Part shown: positions 34,157 through 42,858 of the stretch, one piece after another
Position numbering within the stretch: the stretch's first letter is position 1
How the letters are laid out: each line of letters starts with the position of its first letter
The notes under the pieces: model-generated
What the model saw: only the letters and a program-made list of their open reading frames with translations
What the model was told of the DNA's origin: nothing
Database searches by the model: none
Origin: Pseudomonadota bacterium
Lineage (GTDB): Bacteria > Pseudomonadota > Alphaproteobacteria > UBA2136 > JAPKEQ01
Direction: 5' to 3'
DNA: 57,072 nucleotides
Assembly: GCA_036141575.1 (NCBI GenBank)
Contig: JAYZXF010000015.1
Coordinates: 1-57,072 of the forward strand
Made by a program: the position numbers and the translations under genes

Positions 34157-34873
34157 TTACAGTAGTGAAAGAATGAAGAGTGGAAACGCCAATAGAGGCG
34201 CTGCGAATAGGTAGCTATCGTAACGGTCTAAAAAGCCGCCATGATGCATGAGTGCTGTACCGCTGTCTTTTACACCAGCCATACGCTTCAGCTTGGATTC
34301 ATACAAGTCACCAGCCACTGCGCTTACGGCAATGATGGCGCCTGAAATAAGGCCAAGCAGAATCGGTAGACCAGCAATGCTAAACAGCAGAACACTGCCA
34401 AGTGTCCCCACAAGGATACCGCCCACAGCACCTTCAATGGTTTTACCCGGAGAGATCTGTGGAGCAAGCTTGCGCTTACCAATACGTTTACCAACCAAAT
34501 ATGCGCCTGAGTCATTCAGAGAAATAACAAGGGCCAGGTAGAGGATAAACAGGTGACCAACGTCTGCTTCTTTACGAATAAAGAACAAGCAGAGCGCGCT
34601 GATAACAACCAGTAGAATGGGAAGAGGAGGGAGTTTTCCTTTAAACATATGGCCGAGTTCACGGACCATCATAACCGAAAGCACACCCATAGCTACGCCA
34701 AATGCCCATGCAGGCAAAGCAAGCGTTACGAACAGAACAACGGCAGCCATAATCAGCCCCATTGCTACACGTCCTTGCTTTTCAGGGAGAACCTCAAGCA
34801 TGTCATGTACCTTTGAAAAACGAGAGAAAAGTCCAGATGTGTTTGAGTTCACTGTCTTTGTTTTTGGAAACAT
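34157..34873 (-). CDS. cdsA: phosphatidate cytidylyltransferase
   Basis: 238 residues from the ATG at 34873, which comes two bases after the elbB stop; the longer frame runs back into elbB. Inner-membrane enzyme making CDP-diacylglycerol from phosphatidate and CTP, the precursor of all main phospholipids. Around seven hydrophobic segments and the CDP-alcohol family signature SKLKRMAGVKDSGTALMHHG followed by GFLDRYDS, with the metal-binding Asp and the KD pair intact. Shorter than E. coli CdsA (285), because the N-terminus is reduced. Confidence 0.93.
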   Translation of the reverse strand: MFPKTKTVNSNTSGLFSRFSKVHDMLEVLPEKQGRVAMGLIMAAVVLFVTLALPAWAFGVAMGVLSVMMVRELGHMFKGKLPPLPILLVVISALCLFFIRKEADVGHLFILYLALVISLNDSGAYLVGKRIGKRKLAPQISPGKTIEGAVGGILVGTLGSVLLFSIAGLPILLGLISGAIIAVSAVAGDLYESKLKRMAGVKDSGTALMHHGGFLDRYDSYLFAAPLLAFPLFILSLL

Positions 34874-34875
34874 TG

Positions 34876-35556
34876 TCAAGCCGCCTTTGCTGATTGAGCT
34901 GTTGTGTAGACCCATGAGACGAGTTTTGCAATACCGAGTTCAATCTCTGCAATGTTTTTACCAAGCATGTAAGCAGGTGTTGAAGCAATGCGATTCTTCT
35001 CATCAATAATGATTTCATCAACATTACACATAATACCAATATTTTCTAATGCATTAATGGCGAGAATTGTGCCTTCGTCTTGCCCTGTTGTGAGTTGAAC
35101 CATACGGCCTTGTAAGGCTGGTGCAGCAATACTGGCAGGAGAAATACACATAAAGCCCATAGGTTTAGCTGCCATGTGCATGGACTGGATAAGTCGTGCA
35201 GTTTGAGGCTCTACAATGGTTTGTGTTTTATCGTCAATGAGCGCAAAATTAGAAATGTTTTTAGCTGCACCAAAGCCCCCAGGAATAATCAAGGCATCTA
35301 AATCATCTTCTGTGATATCAGCCAGATCTTTTATATCACCTCTGCTTATGCGGGCAGCCTCTACAAGTGTGTTACGTGTTTCGTTTATCACTTCCTCACC
35401 AGTTAGGTGATTGACTACATTTTTTTGAGGCATATTAGGCGCGATACAAACAGGTGTGCCGCCGTTTTTAAGGATATGAAGCAGTGTCAGCGTCGCCTCA
35501 TGGATTTCACTGCCGTCATTTACACCGCATCCAGAAAGCAAAACACCGATTTTCAT
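34876..35556 (-). CDS. elbB: ElbB-family glyoxalase (DJ-1/PfpI fold)
   Basis: 226 residues. Begins MKIGVLLSGCGVNDGSEIHE, the recognised ElbB start, then GTPVCIAPNMPQKNVVNH, ALIIPGGFGAAKN and the nucleophile-elbow MGFMCISPA with Cys137. Homologues have glyoxalase III activity on glyoxal/methylglyoxal and were once linked to isoprenoid synthesis. Cytosolic. AAGGAT before the ATG. Ends two bases before cdsA; the two are co-translated and likely one operon. Confidence 0.93.
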   Translation of the reverse strand: MKIGVLLSGCGVNDGSEIHEATLTLLHILKNGGTPVCIAPNMPQKNVVNHLTGEEVINETRNTLVEAARISRGDIKDLADITEDDLDALIIPGGFGAAKNISNFALIDDKTQTIVEPQTARLIQSMHMAAKPMGFMCISPASIAAPALQGRMVQLTTGQDEGTILAINALENIGIMCNVDEIIIDEKNRIASTPAYMLGKNIAEIELGIAKLVSWVYTTAQSAKAA

Positions 35557-35611
35557 TATCTTTTATCCTTATTGTTAAAACCTATTTCATAACTCTACTA
35601 TAACTGGCTGC

Positions 35612-35706
35612 AAATGTTTATCTTTTTGCGCGTCCAGTGCTCATGTATGTTTAATACACTGCGCGCTGGTTCTCAAAGATAATCATTTTCGCTTCGTTCT
35701 AGCGAG
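35612..35706. repeat. family B nested-hairpin element, copy B3
   Basis: Between elbB and prmA. Outer stem pairs 35612-35625 with 35675-35688 in 13 of 14 positions, one T-T mismatch; inner stem CCAG/CTGG (35634-35637 with 35666-35669). Core GTGCTCATGTATG...AATACACTGCGCGC resembles B1. The tail CGCTTCGTTCTAGCGAG recalls family A tails. Confidence 0.6.
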
Positions 35707-35744
35707 TTTTTAAACAGATTTAGGCGTAATCGGCTTAAATCGGT

Positions 35745-36620
35745 TTAACTGATTTTCTTCATAGCCAGCGCCACCCATTCTTCACGTTGCTCACGTGCGG
35801 TGACTTCCATCCCTAGGGCACGGTAAGCTTTTACAATCGCGTCTTCTTGGTGTGTAAGGAAACCTGAAAGAATTGCAACGCCGTCTTTTTCAAGTACGTT
35901 CACGAGACCATCTGCCATTTGCAGCAGTGGGCTTGCTAGAATGTTTGCAAAAATCAGATCGTATGGGGCCTTCTTAGAAACTTCAGCCGTGTTAAAGCCG
36001 TTTCCAACAAGAGACGTGACTGCCTCGCTTGCACCGTTATTGGCCATGTTCTCTTTGCAGATATCAATGCTTGGCTCGTCAATATCAACCGCAAGGAAAG
36101 GTGTGTTTTGCTTTTTCGTGGCACCCAGCGCAAGGATACCGCTTCCGCAACCCATATCAAGGCCGTTCTTAAATGTACGCTCTTCACTCAGCTTGCTGTA
36201 AAGCACAAGGCAGCCATATGTTGTTGAGTGCTCGCCTGTACCAAAGGCCATGCCTGCTGGAATATGCAAACTTAGTTTGTTTTTTGGAGGTGTTTCATCA
36301 AACGAATGTATAAAGAAATCACCTGCTTCTAAAGGAGGAAAATCTTCACGCATTTTGCTTTGCCAGTCTTCGTCTGACACAATTGTAATAGCATGCTCTT
36401 TTGAACTTAGGCCGCAGCTTTCAGCAGCTTCACGCATGCAGCTTTGTACATCAGCGTCATCAATACGTGGATCAAAGAAGGCTGTGACTACCCAGTTCGC
36501 ATCGTCTTTGTTCACTTTGCCAATGTCTGTGGCAGTGGCAAGGCCAAGCACCATATCTTCAAACAAGTGAAGGTGTTGATCTGGAACATTCATTTGAACT
36601 TTTTTAGCGGCTTGTGTCAT
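35745..36620 (-). CDS. prmA: ribosomal protein L11 methyltransferase
   Basis: 291 residues from the ATG at 36620; an ATG four codons earlier overlaps AAGGA. Trimethylates L11 on several residues, using S-adenosylmethionine. N-terminal L11-recognition domain (about 1-120), then a class I methyltransferase domain with AFGTGEHSTT, LDMGCGSGILALGA, FANILASPL and a final strand with EEWVALAMKK. Near-universal in proteobacteria and functionally linked to rplK here, though not adjacent. Monocistronic, divergent from the 36768 gene. Confidence 0.9.
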   Translation of the reverse strand: MTQAAKKVQMNVPDQHLHLFEDMVLGLATATDIGKVNKDDANWVVTAFFDPRIDDADVQSCMREAAESCGLSSKEHAITIVSDEDWQSKMREDFPPLEAGDFFIHSFDETPPKNKLSLHIPAGMAFGTGEHSTTYGCLVLYSKLSEERTFKNGLDMGCGSGILALGATKKQNTPFLAVDIDEPSIDICKENMANNGASEAVTSLVGNGFNTAEVSKKAPYDLIFANILASPLLQMADGLVNVLEKDGVAILSGFLTHQEDAIVKAYRALGMEVTAREQREEWVALAMKKIS

Positions 36621-36767
36621 CAGTTTAAGCATCCTTGTATTGATCTCGGCTCAATGTATCCGAAAAAGCGTTTTAAATCTAGGTGAAAGCGTTGCAAATA
36701 TCTAAGGGGATTGATATGTTGAGGCGAATTTAATCTTTTTCTCTTTTTCCCTTCTGGAGTTTTTACT

Positions 36768-37193
36768 ATGAAAGAAGTAACCCCCCGTGAAATGGAAGTG
36801 ATTGGCACCATTAGCCATGTTGTGAACATGGTGCGTGTCATGGACAGTATCGTTGCTGAAGATCAGGCCCGACATGTTGGTTTTTCTGGTCATGTGGGTA
36901 GCAGCCTTTTGGATGTGTTTACCGAGATGAAGTGGTCTTATGAAGAGCTGTGCATGAAGCTGTATGCGGACCTGCCTTCTCAGGAGCGTGTCACACCTGT
37001 ACGCGGTGAAGCGATGTCAACCTATGCAGGGGCGGTTTATGCCAACCTTGATACGTTGCTTAAAGTTTTGGAAAACGACACGACGCATTTTACGGACAGT
37101 GAGAAGAAAACGCTTAGCGATTTCTTGAGAACTGTTCAAAAGCGTGTGTGTGCGCCGTTTATACCTGGTCGGGTAACCAAAATTATCGAATAA
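36768..37193 (+). CDS. unknown small protein
   Basis: 141 residues, cytosolic, mostly helical (a long amphipathic helix near the N-terminus, GTISHVVNMVRVMDSIVAED, and another near LDTLLKVLENDTTHFTD). GGAG nine bases before the ATG. Two cysteines. I do not recognise it. Divergent from prmA and followed by a bidirectional terminator. Confidence 0.7.
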   Translation: MKEVTPREMEVIGTISHVVNMVRVMDSIVAEDQARHVGFSGHVGSSLLDVFTEMKWSYEELCMKLYADLPSQERVTPVRGEAMSTYAGAVYANLDTLLKVLENDTTHFTDSEKKTLSDFLRTVQKRVCAPFIPGRVTKIIE

Positions 37194-37194
37194 A

Positions 37195-37219
37195 AAAAGC
37201 CCCCAGTTGGGGGCTTTTT
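37195..37219. terminator. bidirectional terminator
   Basis: 6-bp stem GCCCCC/GGGGGC (37199-37204 with 37209-37214), with A/T runs on both sides. Confidence 0.95.
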
Positions 37220-37228
37220 GCATGAAGA

Positions 37229-37615
37229 TTAATCTTCGTCGTTTTCTTCAGTCTCAACAGAGATGGTTACAGGCCAATCAGGCGTACCGCCCCAGGCAAA
37301 GTTCATGGCCCAGTGTGCCATTTCGTTCAGCAGGGGTATAACCTCTGCCACGGCATCTTCCAGAGAAGCTTCGCCAGCTTTGAACTTCAGAAGGCCCGGC
37401 ATCATGATCAAATGCATTTTCAGGTTCAGGTCTTCTTCATCATCAGCGGTAACGGACGTGGTGCTGTAAGTGCTCGGATCAGGCAGACCACGCTGTTTCA
37501 GCGTGCTCAGGGCAACTTGTGCCTTGTGCCAGTTATCCGCATCCATATGCAGCTTCATGCTGTTCAGAACATCTTCAAATTGCTCAATGGTAATGGAGGT
37601 GTTTTCTTCAGACAT
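37229..37615 (-). CDS. unknown small acidic protein
   Basis: 128 residues, very acidic (DDEEDLN, ETEENDED), no signal peptide. GGAG before the ATG. Probably a soluble helical protein; family not recognised. Upstream is a TATAC box but no clear -35. Confidence 0.7.
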   Translation of the reverse strand: MSEENTSITIEQFEDVLNSMKLHMDADNWHKAQVALSTLKQRGLPDPSTYSTTSVTADDEEDLNLKMHLIMMPGLLKFKAGEASLEDAVAEVIPLLNEMAHWAMNFAWGGTPDWPVTISVETEENDED

Positions 37616-37718
37616 AGAAATCTCCTGTTGCTGAAGGGGGAAAAGAAAGTCAGATAGAAATCAACGTGAAGATATACAGCTGCGCGCTTTGGAACAAGTA
37701 AAAAGTATAATTCTAAAA

Positions 37719-37739
37719 AAGCCCCCGTAGTGGGGGCTT
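37719..37739 (-). terminator. intrinsic terminator of the helicase gene
   Basis: 8-bp stem AAGCCCCC/GGGGGCTT (37719-37726 with 37732-37739), T run on the minus strand; three bases past the stop. Confidence 0.95.
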
Positions 37740-37742
37740 AAA

Positions 37743-39911
37743 TTAGCGAACCACTTCTAGCTTAGCGAGGCCTGCGACAAGTTTCTTTTGGCCGGCTTTA
37801 TCAAAGGCGATTGTGAGGCGGGCGCCTTCACCTTTACCTTCTGCGCTTTTCACAATGCCGTAGCCAAATTTATCATGGAAGACACGGTTACCTACATTTA
37901 CCTCAGCACCAACGGCACTTGTGTAAGAAACAACAGGCTGCGTGTTCTCGTAGCGGTCTACACTTGAGTGCACTTGTGGACGGAAGAAACCTGTATCAGG
38001 CGTTGCAGCCACCATGTGCAGTGCTTCGTCTGGCATTTCAGCAAGGAAACGAGACGGCGTAGCCGGTTGGAACTGACCATACATACGACGTGAAAAGGCG
38101 TAAGAGATAATCAGTGTTTTACGGGCACGTGTGACCGCTACGTAAGCAAGGCGGCGCTCTTCTTCAAGGCCTTTTTTACCTTCTTCATTCAGGCTGCGCT
38201 GGTGCGGGAAGAGGCCTTCCTCAAAACCTGGTAGGAAGACATTTTCAAACTCTAGCCCTTTGGCGGCGTGAACAGTGGTGATCTTCACTGTGTTTGTACT
38301 GTCCGCATCTCTGTCCATCACAAGGCTGATGTGCTCGAGGAAGGTGCCAATATCGCTAAAGTCTTGCAGAGCCCGGATAAGCTCTTTCAAGTTATCAATG
38401 CGGTTTTTCGCATCAGGATCTTTATCAGTACGTAGCATTTCTAGGTAGCCACTATCTTCCAGAAGGTTTTCCATTAGTTTATCTGGAGAGGTGGTTTCCA
38501 TAGCTTTGCCCGCATCATCAATCAGAGCAATAAACGGACGCAGTTTATTGGCAATGCGACTCTGCAATATGCCGTTCTCAATCGCCATACGGGTGGCAAG
38601 GTACAAGCTTGTTTGGTGCTCACGTGCGAGTTGAGTAAGGGTAGCAATGGCCGCAGGGCCCATACCGCGCTTCGGTACGTTTACAATGCGCTCAAAAGCG
38701 AAGTCATCGCGTGGGCTATTAACAAGGCGTAGGTACGCAATAGCGTCACGAATTTCTTTACGTTCGTAGAAACGCAGTCCACCAATTACCTGATATGGAA
38801 TCCCTTGGCGGATGAAGCGTTCCTCAATAGAGCGGGTTTGTGAAGCCGTACGCACCAGGATCGCAAAGTCATCCCATGCTTCGCCTTGCAGGTCAGTTTC
38901 AATGCGATCAGCAATAAAGCGCGCTTCTTCACGGTCATCAAATACTGGGTGTACTTCGACTTGCTCACCGTCATCGTCAGAGGTCCAAAGGGTTTTATCG
39001 TGGCGCTCTTCGTTATATTTAATCAGGCCTGAAGCTGCATTTAGAATGTGGCCTGTTGAGCGGTAGTTTTGCTCTAGACGAACGGCTTTTGCACCCGGGA
39101 AGTCGCTATCAAAGCGGAGGATGTTCCCCACTTGAGCCCCACGCCATGCGTAAATAGACTGGTCATCATCCCCCACCACGCAAATGTTATTGTGAGTTTG
39201 AACCAGAAGCCTTAGCCACAGGTACTGTACCGTGTTGGTATCTTGGTACTCATCAACCAGTACGTACTTAAACTGGTTCTGGTAACGAGAAAGAATATCT
39301 GGGTTCTTTTTAAATAGCTCAATTGGACGAAGAAGCAGGTCACCAAAGTCTGCTGCATTCGCATCAGCGAGGCGCTTCTCATACATTTTGTAAAAATCAA
39401 TCACGGGAATTTCAAAACCGTAGTGTTCGTTTTCAGGCACTTGGTGCGGAAGCCAGCCGTTATCTTTCCATTTTCCAATCAGGTAAGTCAGTTGGCGGGC
39501 GCTTAGTGTGCTATCGTCAACGCCGCGGTCTTTTAGAATTTGCTTACACACGCTGAGCTGGTCATCAGCCCCCAGAATGGTGAAGTTACGATCAATAAAG
39601 CCAGCAGCTTCAGCATGCATACGTAGAATGCGAGCCCCAAGGCTGTGGAAAGTGCCCAGCCACATACCAGAAGCGGGCATACCGAGCATCTGCTCAATAC
39701 GTTCCAGCATCTCTTTTGCAGCTTTGTTGGTAAAGGTTACCGCAAGCACTTGAGAGGGCGCTGCAAGGCCACTCATTAGAATATGCGCAAGACGTGTTGT
39801 CAGCACACGTGTTTTACCTGTTCCGGCACCTGCGAGCACAAGAAGAGGGCCCTCTGTATGGAGGACGGCTTCACGTTGTGGGTCATTCAGTGTCGAGATC
39901 AGATCTTGCAT
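37743..39911 (-). CDS. UvrD/PcrA-type DNA helicase
   Basis: 722 residues, superfamily 1A. ATP-driven 3'-5' helicase of nucleotide-excision and mismatch repair and of stalled forks. Motifs in order: Walker A AGAGTGKT (27-34), Ia TFTNKAAKEM, II VDEYQDTN, III VVGDDDQSIYAWRGA, IV LEQNYRS, V TTVHAAKGLEFENVF and VI EERRLAYVAVTRAR. The C-terminal Tudor-like segment (VGNRVFHDKFGYGIVKS...) is that by which PcrA/UvrD binds RNA polymerase. UvrD, PcrA and Rep cannot be told apart confidently. Long intergenic leader upstream. Confidence 0.93.
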   Translation of the reverse strand: MQDLISTLNDPQREAVLHTEGPLLVLAGAGTGKTRVLTTRLAHILMSGLAAPSQVLAVTFTNKAAKEMLERIEQMLGMPASGMWLGTFHSLGARILRMHAEAAGFIDRNFTILGADDQLSVCKQILKDRGVDDSTLSARQLTYLIGKWKDNGWLPHQVPENEHYGFEIPVIDFYKMYEKRLADANAADFGDLLLRPIELFKKNPDILSRYQNQFKYVLVDEYQDTNTVQYLWLRLLVQTHNNICVVGDDDQSIYAWRGAQVGNILRFDSDFPGAKAVRLEQNYRSTGHILNAASGLIKYNEERHDKTLWTSDDDGEQVEVHPVFDDREEARFIADRIETDLQGEAWDDFAILVRTASQTRSIEERFIRQGIPYQVIGGLRFYERKEIRDAIAYLRLVNSPRDDFAFERIVNVPKRGMGPAAIATLTQLAREHQTSLYLATRMAIENGILQSRIANKLRPFIALIDDAGKAMETTSPDKLMENLLEDSGYLEMLRTDKDPDAKNRIDNLKELIRALQDFSDIGTFLEHISLVMDRDADSTNTVKITTVHAAKGLEFENVFLPGFEEGLFPHQRSLNEEGKKGLEEERRLAYVAVTRARKTLIISYAFSRRMYGQFQPATPSRFLAEMPDEALHMVAATPDTGFFRPQVHSSVDRYENTQPVVSYTSAVGAEVNVGNRVFHDKFGYGIVKSAEGKGEGARLTIAFDKAGQKKLVAGLAKLEVVR

Positions 39912-39984
39912 GTTTTTGGCCTTAGAATTGTTTTAAAATTTAAAATATCATTTTGTGTTATTTTGTCCATACTTAAGGCATGAT

Positions 39985-40008
39985 GTGGCGAATTTTCGCC
40001 ACTTTTTT
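39985..40008 (+). terminator. orphan terminator/attenuator upstream of 40108
   Basis: Perfect 7-bp stem GTGGCGA/TCGCCAC (39985-39991 with 39996-40002) and six T. No plus-strand gene ends upstream (the neighbour is divergent), so it may end a short RNA or act as an attenuator for the 40108 gene. Confidence 0.75.
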
Positions 40009-40107
40009 ATCATTTTGGCCTTGAAAGTTTACCTGCCCATTCACATACCCTTGCTACAGACGGCAGAACGTGAGAATCTGCCAAAGTTAAAAAAGGATTT
40101 GAAAACA

Positions 40108-40773
40108 ATGACAAACGTGCAAAACACAGAAAAGCAGACATTTTCAGCAAAGCTGATGCAACTCCGCTCGACTCTTGCGCATAAGGTAGCAAGTGCGCTG
40201 ATTGGTCGTCCAGTGAGCATTAGCACGACACCAGCGAGCACAATCGCATCGTCTATGATCCTTTGGTATTTTGAAGGTAATACACGTAAGTTTATTATGG
40301 TGCGTGAAAAGCAGGATGAAAACCGCGCACGCTTTGTAAGCTGCCTGGATAGTGGTAAGTACGAAAGCCCATCAGTTGCGCTGATGAACACCTGCCGTAT
40401 CGCCCTAGGTGAAGCCTTCATTAAAACCGTTGATAAACGACTCTTTGATGTGGACCGCGTAATGAGCGCGCCAATGTTTAAATATGAAGACAAGTTTACA
40501 GGCAAGATTCGTCCGATCCAAGCACTGGTGTGGATGATGCAGATTACGCCTGAGCAAGCTGAGCTGTGCCTCACCCATAAAAAGGGCGCAGAAGTGGTGG
40601 CAATTCCTGAATTTGCCATAGTAGGTGGGGATGTAACCCCGAGCCACCGCGTTATTTACCAAGCCAGCCTAAGGCACATCCATGCACAAAGTAACCGTGC
40701 GGATGCAGACCTGTTTGAAGCGCTGGAAGACTTGCTTAAGGACAATGCACCATCCACAAGGATCTTGCACTAA
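40108..40773 (+). CDS. unknown protein
   Basis: 221 residues from the ATG at 40108, with AAGGAT nine bases upstream; the longer open frame runs through the orphan terminator and is not used. Cytosolic. Middle region TRKFIMVREKQDENRARFVSC then SVALMNTCRIALGEAFIK and DVTPSHRVIYQASLRHIHA near the C-terminus. The order of strand-helix-strand elements faintly recalls NUDIX-like layouts, but no NUDIX box is present, so no function is assigned. Bidirectional terminator follows. Confidence 0.7.
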   Translation: MTNVQNTEKQTFSAKLMQLRSTLAHKVASALIGRPVSISTTPASTIASSMILWYFEGNTRKFIMVREKQDENRARFVSCLDSGKYESPSVALMNTCRIALGEAFIKTVDKRLFDVDRVMSAPMFKYEDKFTGKIRPIQALVWMMQITPEQAELCLTHKKGAEVVAIPEFAIVGGDVTPSHRVIYQASLRHIHAQSNRADADLFEALEDLLKDNAPSTRILH

Positions 40774-40790
40774 GCTTTACCTAAGCACCA

Positions 40791-40816
40791 AAAAGCCCTG
40801 CATTTGCAGGGCTTTT
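40791..40816. terminator. bidirectional terminator
   Basis: 11-bp stem AAAAGCCCTGC/GCAGGGCTTTT (40791-40801 with 40806-40816). Confidence 0.95.
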
Positions 40817-40833
40817 TTAGTCGATTTGACGGC

Positions 40834-41145
40834 TTAGCAGTCAAAGATTTGTGCAATCAGGATTTGGGTTGGGTCATCCGGAATTTCTTTCAGAATCACC
40901 AAGCTGAAATCACAGACGTCTTCTTGACGCTTTTGGCTGTAGCGCTCGCTCACGCTGCAGTTCATATCTTTGAAGGCCTGCAGGCGCGCAACGATGACGC
41001 TTTCTACATCGCCGCTGAACAGTCTTTCAGGGAATTCAGAGCAATGCTGGTATTCAGGAGCAGTTGCCTCAGATGTTTCTTGAGCAAAAGTCGGTGTGGA
41101 CAGGGCCAGAATAGCAGCCGTAACAGCAATCATATGCCTTAACAT
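40834..41145 (-). CDS. small secreted protein with four cysteines
   Basis: 103 residues. Signal peptide MLRHMIAVTAAILALSTPTFA followed by QETSEATAPE; four cysteines in the mature part (HCSEF, NCSVS, VCDFS, and the C-terminal Cys103) could give two disulphides. GGAG before the ATG. Periplasmic or secreted; family not recognised. Promoter region upstream has TGGTATACA (41198-41206). Confidence 0.75.
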   Translation of the reverse strand: MLRHMIAVTAAILALSTPTFAQETSEATAPEYQHCSEFPERLFSGDVESVIVARLQAFKDMNCSVSERYSQKRQEDVCDFSLVILKEIPDDPTQILIAQIFDC

Positions 41146-41244
41146 GGCAGGTCTCCTTTCAGAAAGAGGGACGCAGATTTCATATGTATTAATAAAATGG
41201 TATACAAAACAGGACGGGCGCGCAAATAGAAAATAAAAGAAAAT

Positions 41245-41268
41245 TTAAAAACCCCGCATTTGCGGGGC
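41245..41268 (-). terminator. intrinsic terminator of the iminopeptidase gene
   Basis: 6-bp CCCCGC/GCGGGG core stem (41252-41257 with 41262-41267) with a T run on the minus strand. Confidence 0.85.
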
Positions 41269-41286
41269 TTTTGCTAGGTATTTAAT

Positions 41287-42243
41287 TTATGCTTCAATAT
41301 GAGAAAAGGCGTCCGCTGCCTCTACAAGAGACTTGGCCGTACCATTCTCCATAGCGCTGTGGCCAGCATCAGGTGTAATAATTAGTTTTGACTCAGGCCA
41401 TGCTTTATGGAGTTCATAAGCTTGAGAAATTGGGCAAACCACGTCGTAACGGCCATGCACAATGGTGCATGGGATGTGACGTACTTTATCAATGTAGTGA
41501 ATCAGTTGATTATTTGTGAGGAAGGCATCGTTCACAAAATAGTGCGCTTCAATACGGGCAAATGGCAGAACAAATTTCGGGTCTACGCCTTTTTCAATCA
41601 GTTCCTTGCTTGGAAGCAGTTTACTTGTGGCCATTTCCCATGTGGTCCAGTGCTTTGCTGCTTCAAGACGTACGTTTTCATCATCGCTTGTCAGGCGCTT
41701 GTAGTAGGCGTACACAAGGTCATGGCGCTCTTCTACTGGAATGTGGTGGCTGTATGTTTCAAACGCATCAGGGAAGATGTGTGATGCGCCTTCTTGGTAG
41801 AACCACTTAATGTCTTGTTCTCTGCATAGGAAGATACCGCGCAGAACCATAGCGCTTACGTGCTTTGGGAATGATTGTGCGTAAGCAAGACTGAGTGTAC
41901 TACCCCAGCTACCACCAAAGAGGTGCCATCTGTTAATGCCAAGGTGAATGCGGATTTGCTCAATATCATCAATCAGGTGATCTGTGGTGTTATCTTCAAG
42001 AGAAGCAAATGGCGTACTTTTCCCACAGCCGCGCTGGTCAAACAGAATAATACGGTATTTATCAGGGTTAAAGAAACGTCGGTAAAGAGGGTCTGTACCA
42101 CCACCAGGTCCACCATGAATAAACAGCACAGGAATTCCTTCTGGGTTACCTGATTCTTCCACGTAGAGTGAGTGCACATCGCTCACCTGTAGCATGTGGG
42201 ATTCAAAGGGTTCAATTTCTGGGTAAAGGTGCTGTTCAGACAT
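41287..42243 (-). CDS. pip: proline iminopeptidase
   Basis: 318 residues, alpha/beta-hydrolase of peptidase family S33, which removes N-terminal proline from peptides. HGGPGGG (43-49) is the oxyanion-hole/family signature; nucleophile Ser112 in GGSWGS; catalytic Asp in VHGRYDVVCP; catalytic His in DAGHSA near the C-terminus. Starts LYPEIEPFESHMLQV, standard for Pip. No signal peptide, so cytosolic. Monocistronic. Confidence 0.95.
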   Translation of the reverse strand: MSEQHLYPEIEPFESHMLQVSDVHSLYVEESGNPEGIPVLFIHGGPGGGTDPLYRRFFNPDKYRIILFDQRGCGKSTPFASLEDNTTDHLIDDIEQIRIHLGINRWHLFGGSWGSTLSLAYAQSFPKHVSAMVLRGIFLCREQDIKWFYQEGASHIFPDAFETYSHHIPVEERHDLVYAYYKRLTSDDENVRLEAAKHWTTWEMATSKLLPSKELIEKGVDPKFVLPFARIEAHYFVNDAFLTNNQLIHYIDKVRHIPCTIVHGRYDVVCPISQAYELHKAWPESKLIITPDAGHSAMENGTAKSLVEAADAFSHIEA

Positions 42244-42324
42244 GGTCTCTCTCTCTTTTTATCTCTTATTTATAGAAAGTCTTATAAAAAATAAGATAGG
42301 TTTTTCTTTCAAAACTGTCACATG

Positions 42325-42350
42325 AAAAAAGCCTTCCTAGAGGAAGGCTT
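42325..42350 (-). terminator. intrinsic terminator
   Basis: Stem AAGCCTTCC/GGAAGGCTT (42329-42350) with a T run on the minus strand. Confidence 0.9.
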
Positions 42351-42368
42351 TTCACATTATCGATTAGA

Positions 42369-42725
42369 TCAGTTGAACTGGCTCAGGATGCGCTGACGGG
42401 CAGCGTCCTGATGAACAGCCGCAACGCCTTTGAGGCCAAGGGCCTTGATGGTGGTTTCCAGGCCGCCTTCATGGTTGCAGGCGGTCAGCAGCTCTTGCAG
42501 GCGCTCGTCACTCACAGTGTCATCTTTCATCAGGTCCTCGGTCATGTTATCACGAACAGCATAGTAAGCCTGGTCGTACATCAGGTGGCGAACATTGCTC
42601 GATGAGGCCGGCAGGGTCTGGCAGGCATCGTTGACAACTGCTTGGGCTGTGCTGGCCACAAGGCCCTTGCATGCCTCAACGATTTTGCTGGCGAGTTCAA
42701 TACGCGGCAAAGGCGAAAAAGTCAT
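42369..42725 (-). CDS. unknown small protein
   Basis: 118 residues from the ATG at 42725, seven bases after AGGAG; an ATG two codons earlier is too close. Helical, soluble, three cysteines. Family not recognised. Has its own strong promoter and terminator; TCGA lies five bases past the stop. Confidence 0.7.
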   Translation of the reverse strand: MTFSPLPRIELASKIVEACKGLVASTAQAVVNDACQTLPASSSNVRHLMYDQAYYAVRDNMTEDLMKDDTVSDERLQELLTACNHEGGLETTIKALGLKGVAAVHQDAARQRILSQFN

Positions 42726-42781
42726 GAGCATTCTCCTATTGTTGCTCGGTGGAAAAAGAGTGAAGATTTTAAGGTAGATGA

Positions 42782-42810
42782 GATATAGAGAGGGAAGGGT
42801 AAGATGTCAA
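42782..42810 (-). promoter_or_regulatory. promoter of the 42369-42725 gene
   Basis: Minus strand: TTGACA (42810-42805), 17 bases, TATATC (42787-42782). Confidence 0.75.
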
Positions 42811-42826
42811 TGGCTGTATATGAAAA

Positions 42827-42850
42827 AAAAGCCCTTAAATAAGGGCTTTT
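42827..42850 (-). terminator. intrinsic terminator
   Basis: Stem AAAAGCCCTT/AAGGGCTTTT (42827-42850), with a T run on the minus strand. Confidence 0.9.
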
Positions 42851-42858
42851 TCGTCGAT

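Noticed and set aside
40108-40773. NUDIX hydrolase call for the 40108 protein
   Set aside because: The REKQDENRAR stretch is suggestive, but the G-x5-E-x7-REUxEExGU box is absent.
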